From: an uncultured Bacteroidales bacterium
Lineage (GTDB): Bacteria; Bacteroidota; Bacteroidia; Bacteroidales; Paludibacteraceae
NCBI GenBank assembly: GCA_902799875.1
Contig: CADCCH010000005.1
Coordinates: forward strand, 65,384-129,383
DNA length: 64,000 nucleotides
Reading direction: 5' to 3'
Shown piece by piece: positions 17,791-25,116 of this stretch (position 1 is the first letter of the stretch; the number at the start of each line of letters is the position of its first letter). The notes beneath the pieces are model-generated. The model ran no database searches. It was not told the DNA's origin and saw nothing but the letters and a program-made list of their open reading frames with translations. The translations under genes were made by a program, and so were the position numbers.

Positions 17791-18393
17791 ATGGTATATT
17801 TTCTGATATTCATCTCTGCAATATTTGTTAACAATATTGTATTGAGCCAGTTCCTGGGCATCTGCCCGTTCCTGGGTGTAAGTAAGAAGATTGACACCGC
17901 GCTGGGTATGGGTGCAGCGGTTACGTTTGTGCTCACGCTCGCTACGGTTGTTACGTATCTGCTGCAGAAGTTACTCGTCCTTTGGGGCGTAGAGTTCCTT
18001 CAGACCATCCTCTTCATCCTCGTCATCGCTGCTCTTGTGCAGATGATCGAGATCATGTTGAAGAAAGTGTCTCCGGCGCTCTACCAGGCTCTGGGTGTGT
18101 TCCTGCCGCTGATCACCACCAACTGCTGTATTCTCGGTGTGGCTCTTATCGTAGCTGACCAGAACAAGCTCTTGGCTAAACTGCCGCTGGGTGCCGAGTA
18201 CGGTCTGCTCTCCGGTACCGTTTACGCTTTCGCGACCGCCGTTGGTTTCGCTCTCGCGCTGATCCTCTTCGCAGGTATCCGCGAGCAGTTAGCCCTCGCC
18301 AAAGTGCCCGAAGCAATGAAGGGTACTCCGATCGCCCTTCTCACCGCAGGTCTCCTGGCGATGGCCTTCATGGGCTTCAGCGGAGTAGTATAA
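17791..18393 (+). CDS. rnfA: RnfA, membrane subunit
   Basis: A 200-residue membrane protein related to NqrE, partner of RnfE. NNIVLSQFLGICPFLGVSKK at the N-terminus and PLITTNCCILGVALI in the middle carry the conserved cysteines. Final gene of the Rnf operon; a GC-rich hairpin with a short T run follows 13 nt after the stop. Confidence 0.95.
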   Translation: MVYFLIFISAIFVNNIVLSQFLGICPFLGVSKKIDTALGMGAAVTFVLTLATVVTYLLQKLLVLWGVEFLQTILFILVIAALVQMIEIMLKKVSPALYQALGVFLPLITTNCCILGVALIVADQNKLLAKLPLGAEYGLLSGTVYAFATAVGFALALILFAGIREQLALAKVPEAMKGTPIALLTAGLLAMAFMGFSGVV

Positions 18394-18406
18394 TATTTTT
18401 TAAGGA

Positions 18407-18440
18407 GCGCGCGTACACGCATGTGTGCGTGCGCCCTTTT
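18407..18440 (+). terminator. Terminator after rnfA
   Basis: A 12-bp stem with two G-T pairs (18407-18418 against 18423-18434, loop GCAT) is followed by CCTTTT. The T run abuts the first base of tRNA-Ala, so the hairpin may also mark the tRNA 5' boundary. Confidence 0.65.
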
Positions 18441-18514
18441 GGGGTATTAGCTCATCTGGCTAGAGCGCGACACTGGCAGTGTCGAGGTGAGCGGTTCGAG
18501 TCCGCTATACTCCA
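18441..18514 (+). tRNA. tRNA-Ala (anticodon GGC)
   Basis: All four arms fold: acceptor GGGGTAT/ATACTCC with the alanine identity pair G3-U70, D arm GCTC/GAGC, anticodon stem CGACA/TGTCG with loop CTGGCAG (anticodon GGC), five-base variable loop and T arm AGCGG/CCGCT with loop TTCGAGT. The discriminator is A and CCA is not encoded. It reads GCC and GCU codons. It sits directly behind the rnfA terminator, with accessory genes following. Confidence 0.97.
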
Positions 18515-18609
18515 CAAAAAGACATAAGGCGCAAGCGTGCGCCACGAAATAGCGTAATAAGCCAAACTTGGTTTTCTGAAAACTGGACACTTTTAGAAAT
18601 CAATTGTAT

Positions 18610-18671
18610 CTTCAAGCATGGTTTATGCACGCTCACGTATCAGCGTGAGTTTTCCGTGCATAAATTTGAAG
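18610..18671. other. Three-tier inverted repeat, possible structured RNA
   Basis: Nested perfect arms: CTTCAA (18610-18615) with TTGAAG (18666-18671), TTTATGCACG (18622-18631) with CGTGCATAAA (18655-18664), and CTCACG (18632-18637) with CGTGAG (18644-18649). The 295-nt gap between the tRNA and the next gene holds this element and otherwise only smaller palindromes (GGCGCA/TGCGCC at about 18527, GTTTTC/GAAAAC at about 18570). No T run follows, so it is not a classical terminator. Confidence 0.5.
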
Positions 18672-18808
18672 AATAAAGGTAGTCCGGAACCTCAAACAAT
18701 CAAATGAAGCATACGAAAACGCACGTTTTTATTATGCACATAAACATTAAATAATAAATAGGAGTCAGCCGAAAATCCGATAAAGAGTAGGCCATAAATC
18801 TAATTAGT

Positions 18809-19876
18809 ATGGATTTCAAAGACGCCATCAAACAATTGGCAAAACGTGCAGGTGAGTTAAAAAACAATCTGCAAACAGAAGAGGCAACGAAAAATGCCCT
18901 TATTATGCCTTTCATTCAGGCTTTAGGCTATGACGTGTTTAACCCGATGGAAGTGGTTCCGGAAATGGACTGCGATCTTACTAAGAAAAAAGGAGAGAAG
19001 ATTGACTACGCTATCGTTAAAGATGGTGAAACAATTCTTGTTATTGAGTGCAAACATTGGCAGCAAAATTTGGATAGCCACAAAATGCAATTAGCTCGAT
19101 ACTTTGTGGCTTCAAAAGCGAAATTTGGCTTACTCACAAATGGTATAGAGTACCGTTTCTATACCGATTTGGCAAAAGAAAATCTTATGGACGATGTTCC
19201 TTTCCTCTCTTTCAATATTGAGGAACTCAAAGAAGTTCAGTTGAAGGCTCTTGAGAAATTCACGAAAGAGAACTTTGATGTTGATTCTATCATGAATTCA
19301 GCTAATGAGTTGAAGTTTATGAGCGAATTAAAAAAGATCATCAAAGAACTCATTGAAAATCCAAATCAAGAGTTCGTAAAATCGCTTGCCAAACAAGTGT
19401 ATACCGGCAAAATCACAAGCAATGTACTGGAGCAATTCACAGAATTGGTAAAGAAAGCCAGCGCAAGTTATGTGAACGACAAAATCTCTGAGCGCCTGAA
19501 TATTGTTGTGAAGACCAATGAGGCTGAACAGCAAAAAGTGGAAGATACACCTGTTGAGATTCCGGGAACAAAGAAAGAGAGCGAAATAGTTACCACGCAA
19601 ACAGAAATGGAGGCGTATTATATTATTAAGAGTATTCTTCGTGAGGTAATACCGGGCAACCGCGTAACTATGCGTGATGCCATTTCATATTGCTCTATCT
19701 TCATTGATGACAACAATCGTAAGCCTGTTTGCCGTTTGCATTTTAACAATGAAAGCAACTTGCGTTTAGAGCCGGTAGGGGCAGACGGAAAGGGAGAAAA
19801 ATATAAAATCGAATCGTTGGACGAAATCTTCAATTACGCAGATCAATTGATTGAGGCTGCAAAACGATATCTTTAA
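18809..19876 (+). CDS. Stand-alone PD-(D/E)XK nuclease of the type I restriction HSDR_N / COG4748 type
   Basis: A 355-residue protein. Residues 1-140 match the N-terminal nuclease domain of type I restriction R subunits: LIMPFIQALGYDVFNP, catalytic Asp in KIDYAIVKDG and E-x-K in LVIECKHW. A helical middle and a C-terminal domain (YYIIKSILREVIPG, CRLHFNNESNLRL) follow, as in COG4748. No helicase motor and no hsdS or hsdM gene is present nearby. The ion-channel gene starts 3 nt after its stop. No -33/-7 promoter is visible upstream. A defence role is inferred only. Confidence 0.8.
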   Translation: MDFKDAIKQLAKRAGELKNNLQTEEATKNALIMPFIQALGYDVFNPMEVVPEMDCDLTKKKGEKIDYAIVKDGETILVIECKHWQQNLDSHKMQLARYFVASKAKFGLLTNGIEYRFYTDLAKENLMDDVPFLSFNIEELKEVQLKALEKFTKENFDVDSIMNSANELKFMSELKKIIKELIENPNQEFVKSLAKQVYTGKITSNVLEQFTELVKKASASYVNDKISERLNIVVKTNEAEQQKVEDTPVEIPGTKKESEIVTTQTEMEAYYIIKSILREVIPGNRVTMRDAISYCSIFIDDNNRKPVCRLHFNNESNLRLEPVGADGKGEKYKIESLDEIFNYADQLIEAAKRYL

Positions 19877-19879
19877 GAT

Positions 19880-20662
19880 ATGAAAAATATTCTAAGGAAA
19901 ATATTCCTGAATGATAAAGTAATAATGGCGTTCATTTTGTTGAATGCCATTATTATCTATTTGCAAGTAAGCGGATTCGAAAACACGATATTGGATATCG
20001 TAGATGCTGCTTGTACTGTCATCTTTATCGTAGAAATGGCAGTCAAACATCGTGAATACGGAGTACGCGGTTATTGGAGTAACGGTTGGAATAGAATGGA
20101 CGGCATCTTGGTTATATTGTCCATTCCGTCGCTCATCAATGTGTTTGTCCCGACAATAGCAAGCAGTCTCTCCATCCTACTTATTCTGCGAGTCCTGCGT
20201 GTGCTGCGATTCTTCCGCGTGATGCATTTCTTCCCGAATTTTGCGAAAGTAGTAACAGGATTTAAAGTTGCCATGCGGCAGTCATATGGCGTGCTGTTGA
20301 GTTTCTTTGTAATCATAGTAGTCTTCGGCCTACTAAATTGTAGCCTTTTCCAAAATGCCGATCCGGAACATTTCAGCACTCCACTACGTTCCATCTATTC
20401 TGTATTCCAGATTTGTACGGTTGAAGGATGGTACGATATACCTAATACGGTAGCTGAGTACTATGGAGATTCTACCTTTCTGCCGCACTTTGTCCGTATA
20501 TACTTTACGTTTTTGCTTATTATGGGCGGCATTATTGGAATGTCCTTTATCAATTCTATTTTTGTTGATGCTATGGTCGCGGATAATAATGACGATATAG
20601 AGAAACAATTAGAATCTCTGCAACATAGTGTAGACGAAATCAAAGAAATCTTGCAGAAGTGA
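19880..20662 (+). CDS. Voltage-gated cation channel, bacterial NaV-like single-domain subunit
   Basis: A 260-residue six-helix channel subunit. S1-S3 cover about residues 13-90; S4 has arginines at 104, 107, 110 and 113 spaced every third residue (LRVLRVLRFFRV); the pore loop carries TVEGW at 180-184 where NaChBac-type channels have TLESW; S6 is about 205-232 and a C-terminal heptad segment (IEKQLESLQHSVDEI) would form the tetramer coiled coil. It is coupled to the upstream nuclease gene. Ion selectivity cannot be read with certainty because the filter is variant. Confidence 0.87.
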   Translation: MKNILRKIFLNDKVIMAFILLNAIIIYLQVSGFENTILDIVDAACTVIFIVEMAVKHREYGVRGYWSNGWNRMDGILVILSIPSLINVFVPTIASSLSILLILRVLRVLRFFRVMHFFPNFAKVVTGFKVAMRQSYGVLLSFFVIIVVFGLLNCSLFQNADPEHFSTPLRSIYSVFQICTVEGWYDIPNTVAEYYGDSTFLPHFVRIYFTFLLIMGGIIGMSFINSIFVDAMVADNNDDIEKQLESLQHSVDEIKEILQK

Positions 20663-20689
20663 AGTAAAAAGCAATTTTTTGCAGTTTTC

Positions 20690-20731
20690 ATGACATTTCC
20701 GAAGATAAAAATTTGGAAATGTCATTTTTTT
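20690..20731 (+). terminator. Terminator of the nuclease-channel operon
   Basis: A perfect 11-bp stem ATGACATTTCC / GGAAATGTCAT (20690-20700 with 20715-20725) is followed by seven T. Its 3' arm and T run form the spacer of the next gene's promoter. Confidence 0.85.
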
Positions 20732-20743
20732 GTTGTATCTTTG
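20712..20743 (+). promoter_or_regulatory. Promoter overlapping the preceding terminator
   Basis: TTTG (20712-20715) at the loop/3'-arm junction, 20 nt, then TATCTTTG (20736-20743). It drives the 118-residue gene starting 19 nt later. Confidence 0.75.
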
Positions 20744-20762
20744 CCGAAAATTTAGAAAAGAT

Positions 20763-21119
20763 ATGAAAGTTCAGTGGACGAGTTTGGTTGATGGAGCACA
20801 AGGACATTTAGATGGCGGGCACTACACACGGAGGATTCCCGGGAACCCGGATTGGGCGGCCGTATGCAACAAACCGATGCTGAGCGAAAAGACGAAGAAA
20901 AAGAAAGCGGCATTACCTCATATGAAGGAGTTTAGCGGACTGATTGCCACATGTAAAGCTATCCTTCATGATCCGGAGCGCCGCGCTATATGGCAAGCCA
21001 AGTATGACGCAGCCAAAAAGCAAGCAAATCGTCATAACAAGCGTATTCAAGGTCGGTTGTGCGACTATTTGCGCCACGAAGTGAGTTTGGCGCTCAAAAA
21101 GGGCGATACGGTCGACTGA
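20763..21119 (+). CDS. Small basic protein of unknown function (118 aa)
   Basis: Not recognised. The ATG at 20763 is set by the promoter just upstream; an earlier in-frame TTG lies inside the promoter. The protein is rich in Lys, Arg and His (SEKTKKKKAALPHMKEF, KKQANRHNKRIQG), predicted largely helical in its second half, and has no signal peptide or membrane span. The N-terminal MKVQWTSLVDGAQGHLDGGH is Gly/His-rich. The basic helical character would suit nucleic-acid binding, which is only an inference. It lies alone between the channel gene and the metallopeptidase. Confidence 0.65.
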   Translation: MKVQWTSLVDGAQGHLDGGHYTRRIPGNPDWAAVCNKPMLSEKTKKKKAALPHMKEFSGLIATCKAILHDPERRAIWQAKYDAAKKQANRHNKRIQGRLCDYLRHEVSLALKKGDTVD

Positions 21120-21164
21120 TTCTCAAATAGTTCTTGTATTCCGGTTATAGCGATCTCGGGTCGA

Positions 21165-21206
21165 GCATATATTCGGCATATATTGAGCATATATTTAGCA
21201 TATATT
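21165..21206. repeat. Four direct repeats of GCATATATT at an 11-bp period
   Basis: GCATATATT occurs at 21165, 21176, 21187 and 21198, each exactly 11 bp apart, upstream of the metallopeptidase gene (ATG 21267). The spacing is about one helical turn, which suits side-by-side protein binding. No TAnnTTTG box is seen in this 147-bp gap. Confidence 0.8.
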
Positions 21207-21266
21207 GGAATAAGACGGCAAGTCAACGGCAACACCTCAGTGGATAGCGATTTAAAAATCAACTAT

Positions 21267-23276
21267 ATGAAAGTTAAGTATCTTATTCTTGGCGCAGTTA
21301 TGTTAGCCTCATGTACACAAAAAAGTCCGGTTTCTCTGCCGCTAAAGGGCGCGATTCCTTCGGTTTCAACGGACCAATCCGCGCCTCTCGGCGTACAACA
21401 AGCCGCAGCTCTTTGGACAGAGCAAGATGGCACACAAGCAGAGTTCGAACAGTTGGTAGCAGACTACTATTGCACCTCCGACAGCGAACGGGTTGCGTTA
21501 TTCGAGTCCCTGAGTCGCATTTTTGAGAATATCTATCAATCGGCGGACATGTTGACGGTCGATCTCTTAAAACCGACCCAGTTGACCAATGCCGCGGAAC
21601 CGCAGTCTCCCGATTGGATCATGTCCGGTTACAGTCCCTTGGCCCATTTCTCGGACGATATGTTCGCTAATAAATTAGCGTTTATTACCATCATGAACTT
21701 CCCGCACTACAGTCTGGAAGAGAAGAACACACTCGGCAAAACCTGGACGCGTCAGGAATGGGCAATGGCGCGTATGGGAGACGTCTTCACCACCCGCGTA
21801 CCCGCTGAAGTGAACGCGCGCATGGCGCAAGCGCTCGCCAATGCCGAGAACTATATCGCCGATTATAACATCTACATGGGCAATCTCCGAACGGAAGACG
21901 AACGCCAATTATGGGACGATGACAAAATCTTGCTGAGTCACTGGAATCTGCGCGACGAACTGAAAGCCCTGTATCAAGCCGAGAATCAAGAATCAAGCGT
22001 TCGGAATCAGGAGAAACAAGAGATGATCTACCAGGTCATGCAACGCATCGTAAGCCAGACTATTCCGCAGCAAGCCATCAACGGAGCAGATTTTATCTGG
22101 CACCCCTATTCGGAAGAAGCAGCGTCCGAACCCTATACCCGCTATCAAAAGATATTGGATATTGCCCATGCCTATTTTGCCGAGGATGCCTATTCTCCCT
22201 CGATGAAATCGGGGATAATTCGCAACTTTGAGGGTGGTGTGGAAATTCCCGCAGAGGAATTAGACAGTCTTTTCAGGGCACTGGTCGGATCCCCGCAAGT
22301 AGCCCAAGTAGCGGCTATCATCCGGGAACGCCTGGGTCGCGAATTACGTCCGTACGATATCTGGTACGACGGTTTCAAAGCACGTGCCAGCCTCAACGAA
22401 GATGAACTGTCTGCACAAACTCGCCGTCTTTATCCGGACGCCAATGCTTTTGCCGCCGACTTGCCGCGACTGCTGCAACAAATGGGTTTCTACGCCGAAG
22501 ATGCACGCGCTATCGCCCGTCATATCGTGGTTGAACCCGCACGCGGTTCCGGTCACGCATGGCCTTGCCTCGGACGCAAAGAGGATGCACGACTTCGCAC
22601 CCGTATCCCAGCTTCCGGTATGGATTATAAAGGCTACAACATCGCCGTGCATGAGTTCGGACATTGCGTTGAACAGGTACTCGACATGTATTATATCGAC
22701 CATTACATGCTTTCCGGTGTACCCAACACCGCTTACACCGAAGCCTCTGCTTTCCTCTGGCAGCATAGGGATTTGCAGTTATTGCCCGGCGCCCAAATGG
22801 GTAACGGCATCAATAACCCGAACGAGGTGTTGGATCAGTTCTGGTCCATGTACGAAATTATGGGTGTGAGTCTCGTCGATATGGCGATGTGGCAGTGGAT
22901 TTATGCCCATCCGAAGACTACTGCCAAAGAACTCTGTGAGGCGACACAAGCTATTGCTAAAGAGATCTGGAATCAGTACTACGAACCGGTTTTAGGTGAA
23001 CACGACTGCATTCTGCTGGCCGTCTATAGCCACATGGTCAATGCGCCTATGTACCTGCCTAATTATCCGCTCGGGCATATCGTACAATACCAGTTGGAAG
23101 AACATCTGGCGAATTACAAGACCCAAGCAGATTTTGCCGATGAATACGCACGAATCTATAAGTTGGGTCGTCTGACTCCTAAACAATGGATGATAGAAGC
23201 CGTAGGTGAAGCGCCCTCTATCGAGCCTATCCTTCGCGCAGTGGATAAACTTTACGCAGCGTCTCAAAAGCAGTAG
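21267..23276 (+). CDS. Zinc metallopeptidase lipoprotein, M3-like gluzincin
   Basis: A 669-residue lipoprotein: MKVKYLILGAVMLASC gives lipid-bearing Cys16. The zinc site HEFGH starts at about residue 462, and a second-ligand Glu follows about 30 residues later in YTEASAF, the spacing seen in M3-like gluzincins. The N-terminal 400 residues are mostly helical. Anchoring implies action in the periplasm or on the cell surface, probably on peptides. ATG 21267 is chosen because it gives the lipobox. The 3' end overlaps convergent pdxB by 50 bp. Family assignment below gluzincin level is tentative. Confidence 0.8.
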   Translation: MKVKYLILGAVMLASCTQKSPVSLPLKGAIPSVSTDQSAPLGVQQAAALWTEQDGTQAEFEQLVADYYCTSDSERVALFESLSRIFENIYQSADMLTVDLLKPTQLTNAAEPQSPDWIMSGYSPLAHFSDDMFANKLAFITIMNFPHYSLEEKNTLGKTWTRQEWAMARMGDVFTTRVPAEVNARMAQALANAENYIADYNIYMGNLRTEDERQLWDDDKILLSHWNLRDELKALYQAENQESSVRNQEKQEMIYQVMQRIVSQTIPQQAINGADFIWHPYSEEAASEPYTRYQKILDIAHAYFAEDAYSPSMKSGIIRNFEGGVEIPAEELDSLFRALVGSPQVAQVAAIIRERLGRELRPYDIWYDGFKARASLNEDELSAQTRRLYPDANAFAADLPRLLQQMGFYAEDARAIARHIVVEPARGSGHAWPCLGRKEDARLRTRIPASGMDYKGYNIAVHEFGHCVEQVLDMYYIDHYMLSGVPNTAYTEASAFLWQHRDLQLLPGAQMGNGINNPNEVLDQFWSMYEIMGVSLVDMAMWQWIYAHPKTTAKELCEATQAIAKEIWNQYYEPVLGEHDCILLAVYSHMVNAPMYLPNYPLGHIVQYQLEEHLANYKTQADFADEYARIYKLGRLTPKQWMIEAVGEAPSIEPILRAVDKLYAASQKQ

Positions 23277-24165
23277 GCGAAGCTTTCAATTGATTGGTAA
23301 TAGCAGCGAGCCACGGTTCGCTGCTATTTTTTCGTGACCTCGTGGCTCCGGTAAACCGGTACCCCGAAATATCTACCTTTTGCAATCCAAATTCGTCTGC
23401 AATCGCATCCAGACACATCTGCGAAGCGTTTCGTTTGCCTTCTACACTATATCCGGCGATATGCATCGACGCCCGTTGTGCGTGCGCCAAGACGTCGAGA
23501 TTAATATCCGGTTCGTTCTCCCAGGTATCCAAGATATACGGATGTCCGCTGCGCAAGAGTGCTTGTTCGTCCACCACCCCACCTCGCGCCGCATTGATAA
23601 TCAACGCACCCTTTTTGCATTGCGACAAGAACGCCTCATCGCACAGATGATACGTGGACTTATCCAAGGGTACATGGAACGTGATGATATCGCATTTTTG
23701 TGCGATGAAATCAAGCGAAACGCCTATATTCTTCGGTGGATCATTGAGTAATACCTTCATTCCTCTGCGCTCGACCATTTGCGCCACCAAAGCCCCCACA
23801 TGCCCGACTCCAACCACACCGATGGTTCCGCGGGCATCCACTTCATTCAATGCCTCTTCTATATAATCACATACCGCCTGTGCGTTACATCCCGGACAGG
23901 ACATCCAGCGGATACCCTGCAACGCACAATAGGCGGTATCGATATGATCAAAACCGATCGTAGCCGTACAAACCAGACGAACGCGCGAACCGGACAACAG
24001 GGCTTCGTTCACTTTCGTACGCGTACGCACGACCAGAACATCTGCATCGTGCACAGCGGCAGCATCGATTTCTTCCGGTTTCATCGGACAAATATCAACC
24101 TGAGGCCATTCACGATGAACAGCTTCAGCGAGAAAAGGAATATATGCGTCGCAAACTATTTTCAC
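23227..24165 (-). CDS. pdxB: Erythronate-4-phosphate dehydrogenase
   Basis: An NAD-dependent D-2-hydroxyacid dehydrogenase family member of 312 residues, acting in pyridoxal 5'-phosphate synthesis. The PdxB-like N-terminus KIVCDAYIPFLAEAV, TIGFDHIDT, Rossmann GVVGVGHVGALVA, ITFHVPLDKSTYHLCDE and catalytic NAARGGVVDE are all present. It is shorter than many PdxB because the C-terminal dimerisation domain is abbreviated. It overlaps panC by 4 nt (ATGA). Its 3' end runs 50 bp into the convergent metallopeptidase gene and contains that gene's terminator hairpin. Confidence 0.9.
   Translation of the reverse strand: MKIVCDAYIPFLAEAVHREWPQVDICPMKPEEIDAAAVHDADVLVVRTRTKVNEALLSGSRVRLVCTATIGFDHIDTAYCALQGIRWMSCPGCNAQAVCDYIEEALNEVDARGTIGVVGVGHVGALVAQMVERRGMKVLLNDPPKNIGVSLDFIAQKCDIITFHVPLDKSTYHLCDEAFLSQCKKGALIINAARGGVVDEQALLRSGHPYILDTWENEPDINLDVLAHAQRASMHIAGYSVEGKRNASQMCLDAIADEFGLQKVDISGYRFTGATRSRKNSSEPWLAAITNQLKASPTAFETLRKVYPLREG
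23299..23332 (+). terminator. Terminator of the metallopeptidase gene, inside pdxB
   Basis: AATAGCAGCGA (23299-23309) pairs with TCGCTGCTATT (23318-23328) as a perfect 11-bp stem and runs into a T tract on the plus strand. The whole hairpin is coding sequence of pdxB on the other strand. Confidence 0.8.
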
Positions 24166-25019
24166 GCGTATTTGATATTGTCAATCAGACGTACCGGACC
24201 GCAATAAACCGTCACACAACCGATCGCGTGCTCAAACGTGTCCGTAGGCAAAAGCGTCGATTGGTCCACGATCTCATAATACTCCACTTCGAGTCCCGGT
24301 ACCGCATTGATAGTATCGATCACACGTTGTTGTACTTCTGCAACGGTGCTGTTTTTTGCCCATTTCAACGACTCAAAAAGGGTCTTGGAGATTGCCAAAG
24401 CCGTCTTTTTCTCTTCTGCCGACAGACGTTCATTGCGGCTGGAGAGTGCCAGACCAGACTCCTCACGAACAATAGGACAATCGATAATCTGCAGATTTCC
24501 AAACGTGCCCGCCATCGAACTGCGCTCCACCATATGGTGGATGATCGCCAACTGCTGGAAATCTTTCTCTCCGAAATAAGCTTTATCCGGTTTCACGAGA
24601 TAGAAGAGACGACTAACCACTTGTACGACCCCATTGAAATGCCCCGGACGCATTTTGCCTTCCATGACCTTATCCAAACCCGCAAAATCAAAGGCAAAGG
24701 TGGTATTCATCTCCTCAGCGGAGTACATCTCTTCGGGCGTCGGAGCAAAGACATAATGTGCTCCAATGCTACTCAGTAATTCCGCGTCGCGTTCAATATT
24801 ACGCGGGTACTTGGCCAAGTCCTCTTTGTTATTGAACTGAGTCGGATTCACAAAAACCGAAACCACACACACATCGTTGTCTGCCACCGCACGTCTCACC
24901 AACGAAGCGTGACCCTCATGCAACGCTCCCATCGTAGGAACAAGACCGATGGTCTTACCCGCTGCTTTACAAGCCTCTACTGCGGCACATAAGTCCTTTT
25001 TTGTAGTAATAATCTGCAT
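24162..25019 (-). CDS. panC: Pantothenate synthetase
   Basis: Joins pantoate and beta-alanine with ATP in coenzyme A synthesis. The 285-residue protein has VPTMGALHEGHASLVRRA (HIGH-type nucleotide motif), VFVNPTQFNNKEDLAKYPR, the substrate loop VEGKMRPGHFNGVVQVV-like segment (KVMEGKMRPGHFNGV) and a KDFQQL motif with the KMSKS-equivalent region SSRNERLS. It is first in a panC-pdxB operon, divergent from the starch-synthase-like gene. Confidence 0.96.
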   Translation of the reverse strand: MQIITTKKDLCAAVEACKAAGKTIGLVPTMGALHEGHASLVRRAVADNDVCVVSVFVNPTQFNNKEDLAKYPRNIERDAELLSSIGAHYVFAPTPEEMYSAEEMNTTFAFDFAGLDKVMEGKMRPGHFNGVVQVVSRLFYLVKPDKAYFGEKDFQQLAIIHHMVERSSMAGTFGNLQIIDCPIVREESGLALSSRNERLSAEEKKTALAISKTLFESLKWAKNSTVAEVQQRVIDTINAVPGLEVEYYEIVDQSTLLPTDTFEHAIGCVTVYCGPVRLIDNIKYA

Positions 25020-25049
25020 ATAACTATGTTAATTTTTCAAAAAAACGTA

Positions 25050-25080
25050 CAAAATTACAACTTTTTTTGCATATATCAAA
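25050..25080 (-). promoter_or_regulatory. Promoter of panC-pdxB
   Basis: Minus strand TTTG (25077-25080), 19 nt, TAATTTTG (25050-25057). Its -33 region lies within the near-palindrome TTTGCATATATCAAA also used by the divergent GT5 promoter. Confidence 0.8.
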
Positions 25081-25097
25081 ATTTTTTTGTAACTTTG
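25066..25097 (+). promoter_or_regulatory. Promoter of the GT5-DUF4270 operon
   Basis: TTTG (25066-25069), 20 nt, TAACTTTG (25090-25097); the start codon follows 19 nt later. Confidence 0.82.
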
Positions 25098-25116
25098 CAC
25101 CGAAAAGCGATAATAT

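Noticed and set aside
18520..18545. GGCGCA/TGCGCC hairpin after the tRNA as its terminator
   Set aside because: No T run follows, so intrinsic termination is unsupported.
18441..18809. Integrated element with a duplicated tRNA 3' end as attachment site
   Set aside because: No second copy of the tRNA-Ala 3' end and no integrase gene were found nearby.
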